Assembly (NCBI GenBank): GCA_012845835.1
Contig: JABAKD010000017.1
Location: forward strand, 2,479,001 to 2,543,000
Source: Undaria pinnatifida
Lineage: Eukaryota; Sar; Phaeophyceae; Laminariales; Alariaceae
Length of the DNA: 64,000 bases
Reading direction: 5' to 3'
Made by a program: the position numbers and the translations under genes. Numbering within the stretch: the stretch's first letter is position 1; the number at the start of each line of letters is the position of its first letter. Below the pieces are notes generated by a model. It was not told the origin of the DNA. It saw only the letters and a list, made by a program, of their open reading frames with translations, and made no database searches. Shown in pieces: positions 22,666 to 33,965 of the stretch.

Positions 22666-24070
22666 AGAAAAAAATCTCTAAAAAAAAATAAGAGAGCAAA
22701 CAACGAAGAAAGCAAAGGGATTCAGGAAGGCCCTCCCAAAATAAATAACACCTTGAATGTTCCTCGGCAATTAAGCTGAGGAGGGGGGTGAATATGCCGA
22801 GGGAGAGGATCCAGGGGGAGCGCATAAATAAGCGTTTTTACTATTTGATACCTGGTATACAGCAGTGATGTGCCCAGTTGAAGACCACCCCGTGACAAAC
22901 CGACGTAAGTGGTCTTGGAGTGAGCTACTTGGGTGTACCGGGTTTGTGCGCAAGTCCCTGTGTACTCCCTGTATAGACTATGTGGCAGGCCAGCGGAGGT
23001 CCAGTCCAGGCATGTATGGTACATGGAAAGATCCATAGCAGTACCAGATACGTCGCAGTGTGGTTTTCGCGCCCGTTGCACTATAATTGCGCGAGCTACT
23101 GGCAGTGGTTGTTTGTAGTAGAACTCGGTTTATTGCTGGTGGTACTTTTCGTCGTTCATGTGCTCGTTTGAACCATACTGCCTGTAAATGCCATTAATTT
23201 GTATGCGCGGGCGTTTTTTGAGGACGTCAGATTCCTATTAATTGCAGATGTTGCTGTTGTTGTTTCGTGCTGTTGTTGTTGCATTGCCCGCGCTCGCTCT
23301 GCCGCTGGCCTTCGGTTGTTTCCCGTCTACAATGGTCTATGCGTACTTTCGCTTACCGGCACTGGGCATGCGTATCCAGCCAACATCCATATCCACAGCA
23401 GGTGCATACCGTACATTCCTCGCTCGTTCACGCACTCTCTCACGGAGTCTTGCCTTTTGGTCTTACCGCAAGTCCTATCATCGACCCCACATGTCGAGGT
23501 TGCTGGGGATGTTGGGGAAATGTATGCACGGGGGTGACTTCCTCACGGGGAGGGGAGGATAGCGCGCAGCACCGCCATGAGGCAAGATGGGTGTAGAAAA
23601 GCAGGTGTCGATTTACTGAAGCAGAGACCAGAGGTACCATTGTGCCAGAGAATGGAGAGAAAAGCCCCTCCCTCCTGGTCCCAGGACCCAAATAGGCACC
23701 CAGGGGAGAGCGTTGTACCAGGTATATACCCTTTCGTGATAGCACAAAACCCACCGCAATCTCCGTACGTGGAGCATTTGCAGTTTCTACAGAAATCGCA
23801 TGTATCAGACTCTGCTACGAGTACGAGCGATCGCGAGAGGGGACTGGGGACACACAGCTTACAGCCGTTGGTGTGTTGTTGTTGATATCGCATTGATTGG
23901 CTCATTGCCATTATCTAGCGCGCGGTCAAGAAAGGCAGGACAAGAAAACAAAAATATCCAGTCGGGGTATGATATATAGACTAAATACCAGAACGACAAG
24001 TGCACAAAAAAGGCATCACGTGGAACACAAAACTATTGCGCATACTCGTACGAACGTATTGCCTGGTATA
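22666..24070. other. Unassigned; one weak open frame
   Basis: The plus-strand frame 23242-23562 (106 codons) begins with a hydrophobic stretch that could pass for a signal peptide. It has no recognisable domain and no splice support. Overlapping frames of similar length on both strands weaken the case. Confidence 0.3.
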
Positions 24071-24076
24071 GGTACA

Positions 24077-24285
24077 TGATATGTCACTGCTGCTGCTGTG
24101 CTATGACACGGGCGACCCTAACCCTAGCCCTGACCCCAACCAGGGAGGAGAACATACCCGGACTGCAAGCGTTAATTAGAGACACGTCATATGTGACGAA
24201 AACTAATACGTACCTGGCGTACAGGACATGTCACTGCTGCTGCTGTGCTATGACACGACCCTAGCTACCCTAACCCCGACCACCT
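24077..24285 (+). repeat. Direct duplication with CTGCTGCTGCTGTGCTATGA
   Basis: GTCACTGCTGCTGCTGTGCT followed by ATGACACG and a CCCTAACCCTAGCCCTGACC-like tract occurs at 24081 and again near 24229. The second copy has TACCCTAACCCCGACC. The telomere-like part is degenerate. Confidence 0.6.
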
Positions 24286-24639
24286 CTACAACCGCAGCCA
24301 AAACGGGCCAAAACTGGCCAGAAACTCGGTGAGCCTGCTTGACAACCACGTACCGTACAATAGGCAGATCTCCCACCCTGGGGTTGGGTTGCTGATGCTC
24401 GTGATTGTTCGGGCTAGGAATCTTCACCGATGGTGGGATCAGTCAGTGCACCGGGCGCGTAGACAAAACCCAACCCGAGCTGCCCAACCTCTAACCCTGG
24501 CTCCAAGACGGGACAGAAACGGGACGACGGTCTAGTGACCCCGGCGCGCGGTTGGCCGCTTTCGATTGTTTAGAATTATTCCGAATTGCGGACCACAATT
24601 GCCCTCCTGTGACCTGTGACCTACAGTTTAGTACAACTT

Positions 24640-24960
24640 TTATTCTGTAGTTGTGGTATAGTATGTGATGTATGTACGAGCACCGATATGTGCCATCTGA
24701 AAACCCTTCACTATTGTTGTTCTCACATAAATTCGCATAATCAAGTCCGTGGTCAAAGGACAGGCTCTAGCCACTCTGGAGCTGAGGAATAGGGAAAAAC
24801 ACAAACCAAAGGTGGTACCAGGTACACGCATATGTCACAGCTGACGCAATTCATGCCTCCACCAGAAACAAGTAAAAGTGAAATCGGGAGTCAGCCTACG
24901 ATGTGCCAGGTCCATATTGGTGCATACGTCTCACCACTCGCGCCTGGAAAAACCGAGTAG
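24640..24960 (-). repeat. Dispersed element E, minus copy
   Basis: The reverse complement shows the same order of blocks as 29870-30110: TGAAATCGGGAGTCAG / CTGACTCCCGATTTCA, GGAGGCATGAATTGCGTC, TACCACCTTTGGTTTGTG, CTGGAGCCTGTCCT and ACTTGATTATGCG. The two copies lie in opposite orientation about 5 kb apart. Confidence 0.65.
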
Positions 24961-25516
24961 TATCCTAAAAGTTGCTGTTAATATTAATAGTAATAGCAGG
25001 AGTGCTGAACTCTGCTGCGCCGCGTTCGCATTGAATGACAAAATTCCGATTTACGGACTGCGATTCCGAAGTGCGGACCACGTTTTGTTGCCTTCCTGGC
25101 CAATGACAGCACGCTATTGTTTCACGGGATTTTTAGCCCCAGAACTTTGTTCCCGCGCATTATGCGCTGCTACGGACCTTTGCACATGCATGCTACTGGC
25201 TTTTGCTTCATTGCTGCTGTCGGGAGTCCGGCGAACAATATTTCTTGCGCGGAAAAGGCTAAGGTTCAACCAAGCCCCTCCACGTTCGCCTCCTCTGCCG
25301 GATCCGCCTTGCTCCCTTCCTGGGTTGGCGTTGCCTCTATCCAGACGGCCCCTACCCCTTGCCCGTGTAAACACCACGCAAATATAGCGCACCCCCTCCG
25401 TGGAATTTCCCAGCTGATATTGTCGACATCGGGGAGGGGGTGCCAACGCCGAGCGATGCGTCCATGTCACTGCTACGTCAGTGAGATGCTTCCAAACCTG
25501 ACGCCTGCTACGATTA

Positions 25517-25690
25517 GAGGCATCCCATGACGCCAGCGGTGTAGTAGATTCTAAGGATTTTCTGAGCTCCTAGCATTAGGAGCAGCTCAATATCTCACCC
25601 GAAACATGACTTGGAAGGCGTTCGTTCGCGCAACCCAACCACAACGTTTGTAAACGCCAGTCCTGAAACGAAAACACTCGTACACTTATC
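25517..25690. mobile_element. MITE family M1, copy d (truncated)
   Basis: The left end is GAGGCATCCCATGACGCC. The body matches M1 (GATTCTAAGGATTTTCTGAG, GAGCTCCTAGCATTAGGAGC, GCGTTCGTTCGCGCAACCC). The sequence loses similarity after about 25690 without reaching the second inverted repeat. Confidence 0.7.
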
Positions 25691-28120
25691 ATACCAACAC
25701 TTGCACACTTCTCGTTCGCCGTTTTGAGACACCTGGGTTTGGAGAAAAGTGATGCCTGAAATTCGTCTCCAAGCGCGGTGTTTTACCTTGCGTGTCATGT
25801 TGTACGGCATGGGATTTTATATGAGTGGTATATTACAAGGTTCCCTTCGGCATGTGGTGGCCTGAATCCCGCGAGGGTCGGCAAGTTGAAAACTAAAAAA
25901 TGCTCCTGAAAGCTAAACAGAACAATAATTTTCCACCGCGCGAGTAACCCGGCAAGGGTCACTGCTGTTACAGTGGGTACTGCTGTACCCCGATTAAACC
26001 CCTTTAGAGCCCCAAAATACTTCTGTTCGTGGTACTACTGTGGTTTCATATACTGGTATGCAGATATTTGGGTTTCGTAGTATATGCGGAAGCGTTATTG
26101 ACATATGCTTCGAGGCTTCGCGGGGTGGAAGGTTGCCTCACGGAGGCAGTCGGTCGTAATAATGATACGGACCCAGGCTTTGATGGCATTATACCGCCCG
26201 TATATATGGCCGAGGGGAGTCCGTGACAAATTGGTATGGCTCACTCGTGTGTACGAAGTGCTCGACATACTGGTACCGCTTCTTTATGGTTCATGTGAGG
26301 GCCTTTGACAATCAGGTACTAGCGCCTGTGTGTGTTTTGTGATACCAGACTATCTTTTACTCCCCTCACCTGTACGGCATCGGGGCAAGCCGCGCAACCA
26401 CACAGCTTGCGTCATCTACAGCGGTTCTAGACAACACCCTCCCTATACTAACTTCAAGTAACTTTGTCCCCCACAAGGGTTTCCAGTGGTGATGGCGTTA
26501 AGAGCGCCCCGTGACAAGCCGAAACATTCGCTCTAAACTACACATTGCTCTCATCTATAGTGGGAAATATATAGCCTTTGGTGTGGCGGGACATGCCGAG
26601 TTGGCCGCTCTTAACCCTTTGGGGGCTTCAGACGCGAAGATTTACGGGGAAAAAAAAGACGATATCAGCATTGGCCACATGAAGCAATCCGAGGTGTTAG
26701 TGTATAGGAGACATGCCTTCGAACCGCGACGCAGGAAGCTGCGAGGCAAGCGTGATGCATGACGATACTCGGGTTGTCTTTGGCTTTTCCTAGATGCTTG
26801 ATTATTTGGCGCTCAGCTGCTGGTGTAGGAGATGCCTTCGAACTGCGACGCAGGAAGCTGCGAGGCAAGCGTGATGCATGGCGATACTCGGGTTGCCTTT
26901 GGCTTTTCCTAGACGCTTGATTATATGGTGCTCGTCGCTTATTGGTCTGTATACTATAATCAAGACTGTATACTATAATCAAGTCCCGAAAGGGTTAACT
27001 CCCGAATGCTCTTAACGCCTTTACAACTGGAAAGCCTTTTTGGGGACGTTACTTAAATTTAGTTTGGGGAGGAATTTGGGGGCTCTAAAGGGGTCAACTC
27101 GGGTGCTCTTAAATCGGGGTACTGTGCCCACCGGTTGTAATTATGTTACAAGGTTGCCCTTAGCTTGAAATCCCAGGGGTGTCGCAAGTTGAACACGTGG
27201 AAAATGCCCTTGAAAAAAATCACAAGAATTAGTTAGCCCCGCGCACGTACCCCATCAAGTAAAACACCGACCAGCCCGAGCGGAGTTGTAGTTGCAGTTA
27301 AGTCTATCCGGTGTCGGCTTTTAGTGACTGGCTGAGGCTTTCTGCCTCCGCTCGCACCTTGTCCAGACGAGGCCGCAGGCACTCCGTATCAATCGACGGA
27401 ATGGTGCCCGACACTGGCTTTTGCGCAGTTCGCATGATTCCTGCACGAGGCAGCCATGCTTCCATGTCGAAGGAAGCAATTCGGCGATAGAACCTAATGC
27501 AGAGGGAGGCACAGTGGACGTCCTCAGCGAATCGTTGTTCGTATAGCACGTATGACTCTTGCACACGTCGGGCAGATCATTATCCCTGTCAATGATCCAT
27601 ATGATCTACAACGTTCCTCTCCGGGATGTGGATAGGGGAATGGCGCATGTGCGGAATGAAAGGCTACGGGCATCTGTCTGACGTAGTGTGTAGATTATAG
27701 ACAGAAAGTGCTGGGAATGGTAACAATTTTCGCATTCAACCGTGGTATTGGAGTGTGTGGTAGTGCTGAGCGACGGGGTCGTACAGGACGTTGCACGAGC
27801 TGGGTTCGGAGGGTGTGCTCGGGTATGATGTGCCTGTACATGTAACGTTAATGTTGATGTTGAACGGATGGTTCGCTGCGGTAATTTCAATACATGTGGC
27901 GATATTATCTGTCAGGTATGTATTTTAGGGCAGACAGATCCCAATTGTATCTGATCTGCATGACCTAGTATAGATCATGTTGCCGGGTGCGAGCCGGGTT
28001 ATGTGAAGAATCTAGCTGCTAGGACTTTTTATTGGTTTTGGATCTGTTCAAAGATCCTGCGTAATATACCATAACGACAGGTATGGGATCTAGATTATCT
28101 ACAATAGGTCGTGATCTGTG
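25691..28120. other. Repeat pieces without a gene
   Basis: It holds fragments of micro-MITE mM (25989-26025, 26433-26497 and a full copy at 27012-27095). Also present are a direct repeat (GATGCCTTCGAACTGCGACG ... TTTTCCTAGACGCTTGATTA) at 26712-26815 and 26831-26925, and two M2 pieces. Open frames follow the repeats. I see no gene. Confidence 0.5.
27012..27095 (+). mobile_element. Micro-MITE mM, copy
   Basis: It starts TTAACGCCTTTACAACTGGA and ends GGCTCTAAAGGGGTCAA, about 84 bp. The internal block GGGGACGTTACTTAAATTTA is a variant of the consensus. The flanks are TTAA on the left and TCAA on the right. Confidence 0.75.
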
Positions 28121-28125
28121 CTATG
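27562..28125. mobile_element. MITE family M2, two degraded copies
   Basis: The first starts CACACGTCGGGCAGATCATT at 27562 and appears to end near 27920 (ATTATCTGTCAGGTATG) after unrelated filler. The second starts at about 27929 (GGGCAGACAGATCCC) and carries the M2 blocks GATCATGTTGCCGGGTGCGA and GATCCTGCG, ending TCGTGATCTGTGCTATGTGT. Confidence 0.55.
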
Positions 28126-29095
28126 TGTGGACTCTTTTTGCGCTTTGGGGACCGAGCTTCAACGCCGAGAACACGTCCATGCATGAGGACTGCGTTGTGC
28201 TTGTCAGACGCACAACCAGTGATCCAACTCTACTCTACCGTGAAGATGACTTTCGACGAAGTCTTCTATCTAGCAGCCCAGGCGTCGTTTTATTAATAAT
28301 ATATTCATTGAACTGTACCGCGAGCCCACGCCGTATATTTGGTGAAAACCCGAGATGCTCCGTCCCGGCATGCAGGGATGCGAGGGTGATGGTCACTACT
28401 AATGGTCACGCCTGCAACTACGGCCATGCATGGATTGAGTACAATGCCCACGGGCTCATAGCAAGGCTCATAGTGAGGGTCTATGGTCGTACGTCTAAGG
28501 CCGTGCATAAAATGAGTACACCCCCCCCCCTACGCCTCTATGATGAGATATGAGATTCTCGGAGTACTGTGCTACGGCGGAGTAACGTTAGTTGTAAGAA
28601 CTTGGCCTGGGTCGCGGTATTTAGGTAGCACCTCCTGTCCCCTGTTCACTGAAGGCCATGTGTTTATGTGGGAACCCCTGCAGTTTCTCCCGCGGGCAGC
28701 TCCGCTGGCTATCGCATTATTGCCACATTTGAACTTTGTTAATTACCCTCAAGCAGCCCAAATTGTGTTTTTTGGGGGTAGCTCGAGTAAGCACAAGCTA
28801 TTTCGGCGGTAATCCGACGTCCCTGCCCATAGAGGGCAAGCGCGGGGCACGGAGATCACTGTCATACCGACTGTATTACCAACAGGTTCGGGTCCCGCTG
28901 TTGTTGCCCCTCATTTACGGATATATATTGTCGAACCGCAAGTCCTGCCGCCGACCCAAAGTAAGTATTGAAATTGCTTTGGGATTGGGAGGAATCACGC
29001 GTATCTCCTTCCTGCATTGCCTACCGTGCGGGCGGTGTTGCTGCTAATGTCACAGTCAGTACTCTGTAGTATAAGAGCTTGTTGGGGGTAAGGGC
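28126..29095. other. No recognisable gene
   Basis: Open frames of 90-156 codons on the plus strand overlap each other and a short dispersed repeat (28340-28395). Translations are motif-free. They may be decayed upstream parts of the retroelement fragment that follows. Confidence 0.3.
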
Positions 29096-29104
29096 TACTC
29101 AGGG

Positions 29105-29383
29105 GGGCAAGAGAAGGACTGGATGGCTCATCTGAAGGAGGATATGTCGGTCTTCGGAATGAAATTCGAAGGTTGGCGAAAGGCTGCTCAGAAGGCCGGC
29201 AGATGGTTTCGACGAGTAGAGGAGGGAGCCGAGTTGTTCATGCGGAACTGGCATGAAACGAAGAGACGCAAAGCTGCAGACGAAGCGCAAACGCTGCGGC
29301 AGCGCCATCCACTGTCGGCATCTCTAAGCGGCCGGGGAGAGGGGGGTGGGGGGGAAGAGGGGGCGTCATGCCCAAGAGGCTGA
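29105..29383 (+). pseudogene. Probable retroelement C-terminal fragment
   Basis: The frame through the ATG at 29123 reads DWMAHLKEDM..., then GMKFEGWRKAAQKAG, WFRRVEEGAELF and NWHETKRRKAADEA, and ends in Gly/Glu-rich sequence. Trp/Arg-rich tails of this shape close the coding region of some non-LTR elements, which is why I call it a retroelement tail; I could not confirm the family. No RT motif lies directly upstream, so it is a 5'-truncated remnant. Confidence 0.4.
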
Positions 29384-29469
29384 AGTCTGGGTCTGGCCAT
29401 CATCGTCTTGAAATTTGTGGGCCTTCCAATGGTCGTCATAAGATAGCGTAAGACCTTCCTGACTCCTTC

Positions 29470-30125
29470 GCTGCGTTGCGTTCTCCCCCCAGTGCCATTG
29501 ATGATGCACTTGATACCCTCTATGAGCCCAATTCCGTCTTTAGTCAGTTCCTAGGGTCTGCTAGTATGACATTTTTTCTCTCGTCCTTTCCTTGCTTCCT
29601 TTTCTTGTCTTGTCTTTTCTTGCTTTTCTTGTCTTGTCTTTTGTTTCTTTTCCTTTGTCGTTTTCGCGCTTTCTTGTGTTTTGATTCCTTTCCTTTGTCT
29701 TCTTTTCTTTCCTTTGTTTATTTTTCTCTAATTGACTTGCGTCTGTCGTGCGTGTGCGTAGTGATAGGTGCTACGTGCAATATATACGTGGTAGTCTTTC
29801 TTGGGTGGCAAGCGGTATAGTCGGTTTTTCCAGGCGCGAGTAGTGAGACGTATGCACCAGTATGGACGTGGCACATCGTAGACTGACTCCCGATTTCACT
29901 TTTGTATGTTTCTGGTGGAGGCATGAATTGCGTCAGCTGTGATATATGCGTGTACCACCTTTGGTTGTTTGTGTTTTTCCCTGGGGTATTCCTCAGCTCC
30001 AGAGTGACTGGAGCCTGTCCTGTGAACACGGACTTGACTATGCGAGTTAATGTGAGAACAAGTATAAATCTGTCATGTACGATTGTAGAGTCCAGCAGCA
30101 GCGTCGGCCTTCCGATATGAAACCG
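29470..30125 (+). repeat. Dispersed element E, plus copy
   Basis: A T-rich start (TTTTCTTGTCTTGTCTTTTC), then GTGATAGGTGCTACGTGCAA, ACGTGGTAGTCTTTCTTGGG, GGCAAGCGGTATAGTCGG, GAGTAGTGAGACGTATG and the blocks shared with 24640-24960. Part of it (GTGGTAGTnTTTnTGGGTGG onward) recurs at 49620-49760. Confidence 0.65.
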
Positions 30126-30360
30126 AGATACTGAATACAGACCCCAGACTAGGTTTCTTATTTGGAAATGGGTGTCTTCCACACTAACTTCAACATACCG
30201 CTCCCGAATTTCTTTTTTTGCCGGAAATGTCAGGCTGAATTTCTTTTGGGGCTCTTTCGTGCGAAATCGCTGGTCGTGTATTCACCCGTGCTTTCATGCT
30301 CTTGAGTCTCGTGTCTCGTACTGCAGCGTAGCTACCGCAAAACTTGTATTATATGATAGG

Positions 30361-30662
30361 ATACCCACCGGTACATGTTACCGATCGTTAATGCATGATA
30401 CCGATGGTCGGTAGTTCATGATACCGACGGTCGGTAATACATGATGCCGACGGTCGGTATTACATTGTGCCGAACGGTATATGATATCGATTGATACTTA
30501 CCGGTATATGATACATGATGCCGACGGGAATATGATGCCGATCAGCATTTGATGCGTTAAACCGATCGGTATATGATATCTGTCGGTATGTGATACATGT
30601 TACCGACCGGTATCGTACCGACCGGTATCGCATCGACCGGTATAATACCGACCGATACCTAT
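30361..30662. repeat. Degenerate satellite of short palindromes (ACCGAYCGGTAT)
   Basis: About 300 bp of imperfect units of roughly 20-25 bp built around ACCGACCGGTAT, ACCGATCGGTAT and ATACCGACGGTCGGTA. Each core is close to self-complementary. A MITE M2 copy follows about 90 bp later. Confidence 0.85.
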
Positions 30663-30752
30663 CTAATTTAGGAGGATCAAGTCACGGATGGATACGGATC
30701 CACGGAGGAGAGGGGGGGGGGGGGGTGTCGGATATCGGCAACGGGCAAATAT

Positions 30753-31005
30753 GCACACCTCGGACGGATCGCGATGCAGATAGTCGAGATCCTAACATCC
30801 AAGAGAAGATAGATCCGTGGTCTATATGACCTGCACGGCCTAGATCGTGTTTCCGAGTGAGAGCCGTGCGATCTGCGCGACCTAGCACATGTTTTCTTTA
30901 TTTGGAGTTGTACCTCACAGATCCTGCACATGATGTCACAGCGACAGATATATGATCTAGATGATCTACATGGTCTGTATGATCCATATCATCTGTCCGA
31001 TGTGC
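30753..31005. mobile_element. MITE family M2, copy c
   Basis: It starts GCACACCTCGGACGGATCG and ends ATCATCTGTCCGATGTGC, inverted relative to each other. Internal M2 blocks are GCCTAGATCGTGTTTCCGAG, GAGCCGTGCGATCTGCGCGA and CACAGATCCTGCACATGA. About 253 bp, non-coding. Confidence 0.75.
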
Positions 31006-31129
31006 GCAAATATGCCTGCTGATGATCTGTCACCAAATTACAGGAGCTTTTGGCGACGTGCGTACGGCCGACGCGTTCCACACCAAAGCCTATTTTAGTC
31101 ACGACAGCACCTATTTGCATTATGGATGT

Positions 31130-31290
31130 AAAAAAACATGACTGAACACCATGTGTCGATTGGTTGAGGCTTGCCTTCGGCCCGTTGATTGTTTTGGGGG
31201 AAACGCCTACGAAGCACACCGCGGAGCAGCGGGACCGCCCCTGCCGACCTCGAGCCCCCCAAAGGGGCAGGGTTAGGGTTAGGGTTAGTA
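31130..31290 (-). repeat. Dispersed repeat T with telomere-like tract, minus copy
   Basis: 31270-31289 reads GGGTTAGGGTTAGGGTTAGT with CCGACCTCGAGCCCCCCAAA just upstream. Its reverse complement matches 14192-14260 in order and spacing. Confidence 0.6.
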
Positions 31291-31779
31291 TTCGTTTTTT
31301 TTTAGGGATGGGGTCGGGTTGGGTTCGGGCCCAACGTGCAAGATAGAAATTGGCTGAGGTGGTGTGCAGTGTGATGTTTTTTTCACACCGATGTTGGTAC
31401 TGCAGTAGAGGTTGCCATCAGTTACCGGTATTTGCAACGCGTCCATAACGGCTATTTTTGTTGGAATATTTCCGTCCGTCACACCCCTTGACGGCGGTCG
31501 TTACACGCGTTTTTGGATGTCGGGATGTTGTTTGGAATACAGGAATAGGTGTTGCATGCTAAAAGGCAAATCACACGTAGCGGAGCCTGTTTGGTGTTTG
31601 GCGACCACGGACTAACTAGATGATGACGACGCGGTAATTTTTTTATACCTTTTTCATAATAATGCTAATGTTGGAACAATTACAAGAACAACAGGCTCTG
31701 CTGTTGTGGTGCTGATCGACACATTTATGGCTCCTAGGAGGTAAAAGAGCGGGCAAGACGCTCATCTTTTTCGAGTATA

Positions 31780-31955
31780 TCTTAACGCCTACATGTCCAA
31801 TATTTTGCCTCCGGCGGGCCCTACGCTGGCAGAGAACTCCTGCGGCACTCCGGAGGGCCTCCGACGGCCCTCCGCCCCCCCCACGGTGGAGAGCCACACC
31901 TCGCACCTCGCCTCCGGCTCGTCTTGGATGGCCGCGCTACGCCCCATGTCGCCGG
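31780..31955 (-). other. GC-rich open segment, strand uncertain
   Basis: On the minus strand TACTTAG at 31960-31954 could be a splice acceptor. It would lead to an open stretch (GDMGRSAAIQDEPEARCEVW and on) ending in a TAG at about 31790. The plus strand is also open over the same bases (55 codons from 31793). Neither matches a family I know. It may be the last exon of a decayed gene or chance. Confidence 0.15.
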
Positions 31956-32131
31956 CCTAAGTATAACCTTGGTAAGCTTTCCACTTTTTCCAGAAATGGT
32001 TGACATACCTGGTACACTTTAATTTGTAACCCTGAGCCTTACCCCAATCAACCAATCAATGTAGGGATAAACCCCTTCGTCTCGTGTACAGAGTGCCTCA
32101 ACCCTTTTATCGATCACCTGGTAAGTGTTGA

Positions 32132-32220
32132 CGCCTGCCTTTGCAACTGGGAATCTGTTTTTGGGGACAAAATACTTGGAATTAGCATTGGGTGGGTTTT
32201 GGGGCTCAAAAATAGGGGTT
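32132..32220 (+). mobile_element. Micro-MITE mM, copy
   Basis: GCCTGCCTTTGCAACTGGGA ... GGGGACAAAATACTTGGAAT ... GGGGCTCAAAAATAGGGGTTAA. A slightly longer variant of the 80-bp consensus. Confidence 0.7.
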
Positions 32221-33225
32221 AAGCTCGACTGCTGTTGTTGCTGTTAATATTGATAGATTATACTGAGTTCAATCGACATCGAAATCCCAAAACGGCTGCT
32301 GTTATTTTGTTTTGCGGTTTTTTCGTACTCTTCACGTTAACAGCTACCCGTAGTGTGCGACAATAAATATGCTTGATATGGTTGGTGCCCTTGAAAAAAG
32401 TGCGAAATTCCGAGATGTGGGGGAGGCGATAATGATGAGAAAATAATCCCCGGGTCAACCACTGAGTGTTTTAATCATTCGAACTACTACTGCTGTATCT
32501 CCATGATGGTGATAAGATTTTGAACGGTTCTTAGGTTTATGATAGCAGTACGGATATATATATATATATCGAGGTTACATGGTTTTTTTTTAATCCTCCG
32601 GCGGATGGGGGATCTAACACTACAACAACAGCTCCCACGCTTCCACGTATTTTCATAGACGTTGAGTGTCAATCTTGAATTTACAGTAGTGTTTTTTCAT
32701 ATCGATCTTACTTTTATTGGACTGCTCTGCTGGTGTATTGGCGTACTGGCTCGCTGATTAGCTGAAGCGGGGGGGTGATTGGGTGAGATATTAGGGCTTG
32801 CTTCGGACGTTCGATTTTACTCGAAATCCAAGCGAAGTTGTAGCAGTACCGCATTGAATCAGCACGGACGCAGGGTGTACTTATTATTATGTCGTTGGGT
32901 ACATCGAAAGGACGGTTTAATGTGAAGACAACACACGCAACACACAATTAATCGCCTTTTGCATTGCTTCATAAAATATCCGTTCATATAGTACATGTTG
33001 TGTACGCCGCCGTTCGAATACTGCTGTACCGTAATTACTATTCTTGTATGATATATTATCGTATTGTACTCCGTATATATCAGGTACAAGATAGACAACA
33101 ATAGGTACGGCAGTACCTACAGCAGTACCCGTATCAATTGCTGGTTTTGGTCAACACCGGTACGTATTGATAGTGCGTATTGATATTGAGTTTCATATTT
33201 CCATCGTACCGCCGTACCAGCTATG
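32221..33225. other. No recognisable gene
   Basis: AT-rich sequence with a short (TA)n at 32558-32569. The terminal motif of element E (GGACGGTTTAATGTGAAGAC) lies at 32908. The motif GGTACGGCAGTACC / TACAGCAGTACC recurs near 33100-33130. Confidence 0.4.
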
Positions 33226-33269
33226 CGCACAACGCACTACCCAGCTTTTTTTCTCTTCTTTTTTCGTCA

Positions 33270-33600
33270 CTTCTACTCTCCAGCTCAACTCGCAAGAGGT
33301 TTTGCCCTCAGCAACCTTTTGGACAAGACGTGGTCTCGAAGGTGGTCATAGGCAGCTGGTCACAGGTGGCTTCCCTTTGCTTCCCTATCGCGCATAGGGT
33401 TCGGCATTTCAACTCATCAGCTTTTTGTGCTCGTCGATTTTCATCAAATTTTGCCAACTCACGCTCTCGCGCTTTCCGCTCGTCATTTTTCACGCAAGGA
33501 AAAGTAAATCCCCACGAGCTCCGGTCGTACGCACTCGGTGAGACTTTCACCCACGACCTTGCCGATAGTACGGAGGAGATTCACCCATCTATTTAATACT
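33270..33600 (-). repeat. SINE-like family B, copy B1 (head diverged)
   Basis: The minus-strand body matches B2 and B3: GAGCGTGAGTTGGCAAAAT, the GACGAGC stretch, CACCTGTGACCA and CAGAA. The tRNA-like promoter end (33600 side) is diverged. It lies head-to-head with SINE A1, which starts at 33612. Confidence 0.6.
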
Positions 33601-33611
33601 ACTCCATACCC

Positions 33612-33965
33612 GGTCGCTCCGGTGATCCAGTGGTTACCCTCGAATACTACTCGTACTATTAATAGCGTTGGCCATTTAGTTCGATTCCCACCGCGATGAT
33701 ATTTGACTTTTTTTTTTGTTTGATAACTGCTGAGAGCGCCTAGCACTGAGCAGCGTCGGTAGATGCATTTCGACGCGAGTCGACGAGGGAAGAAAATGCT
33801 GAATACTTCTCGCGATAAAAATGAAGGTATGTACCGTGATGAGGAGGGGGAAGGAGGGCCCACTATGTGACCCCGGATCTGAGTTACTACTGGGAGGGAG
33901 CGCGAGAGTAGTGCGAGGATAATAAATGGGATGAAAAAAAAGCAAGATAAAGAAATACAAATAAA
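33612..33965 (+). repeat. SINE-like family A, copy A1 (tRNA-like head plus body)
   Basis: The head GGTCGCTCCGGTGATCCAGT resembles a tRNA 5' part (A-box), and TTCGATTCCCACC resembles a B-box about 75 bp on. The body follows: CTGCTGAGAGCGCCTAG, GACGCGAGTCGACGAGGGAA, CTCGCGATAAAAATGAAGG, GTGACCCCGGATCTGAGTTA, then a tail GGGATGAAAAAAAAGC. Pol III-type internal boxes followed by an unrelated body define a tRNA-derived SINE. Four more full or partial copies lie in the window. Confidence 0.75.

Noticed and set aside
24878-25387. Open frame of 169 codons
   Set aside because: It begins in a copy of element E and has a motif-free Leu/Pro/Arg-rich translation.
28083-28553. Open frame of 156 codons
   Set aside because: It starts inside a MITE M2 copy and runs through a short dispersed repeat; no motif.
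31270-31290. A chromosome end or healed telomere
   Set aside because: Only about three units, embedded in a dispersed repeat that occurs again at 14.2 kb in the opposite orientation.
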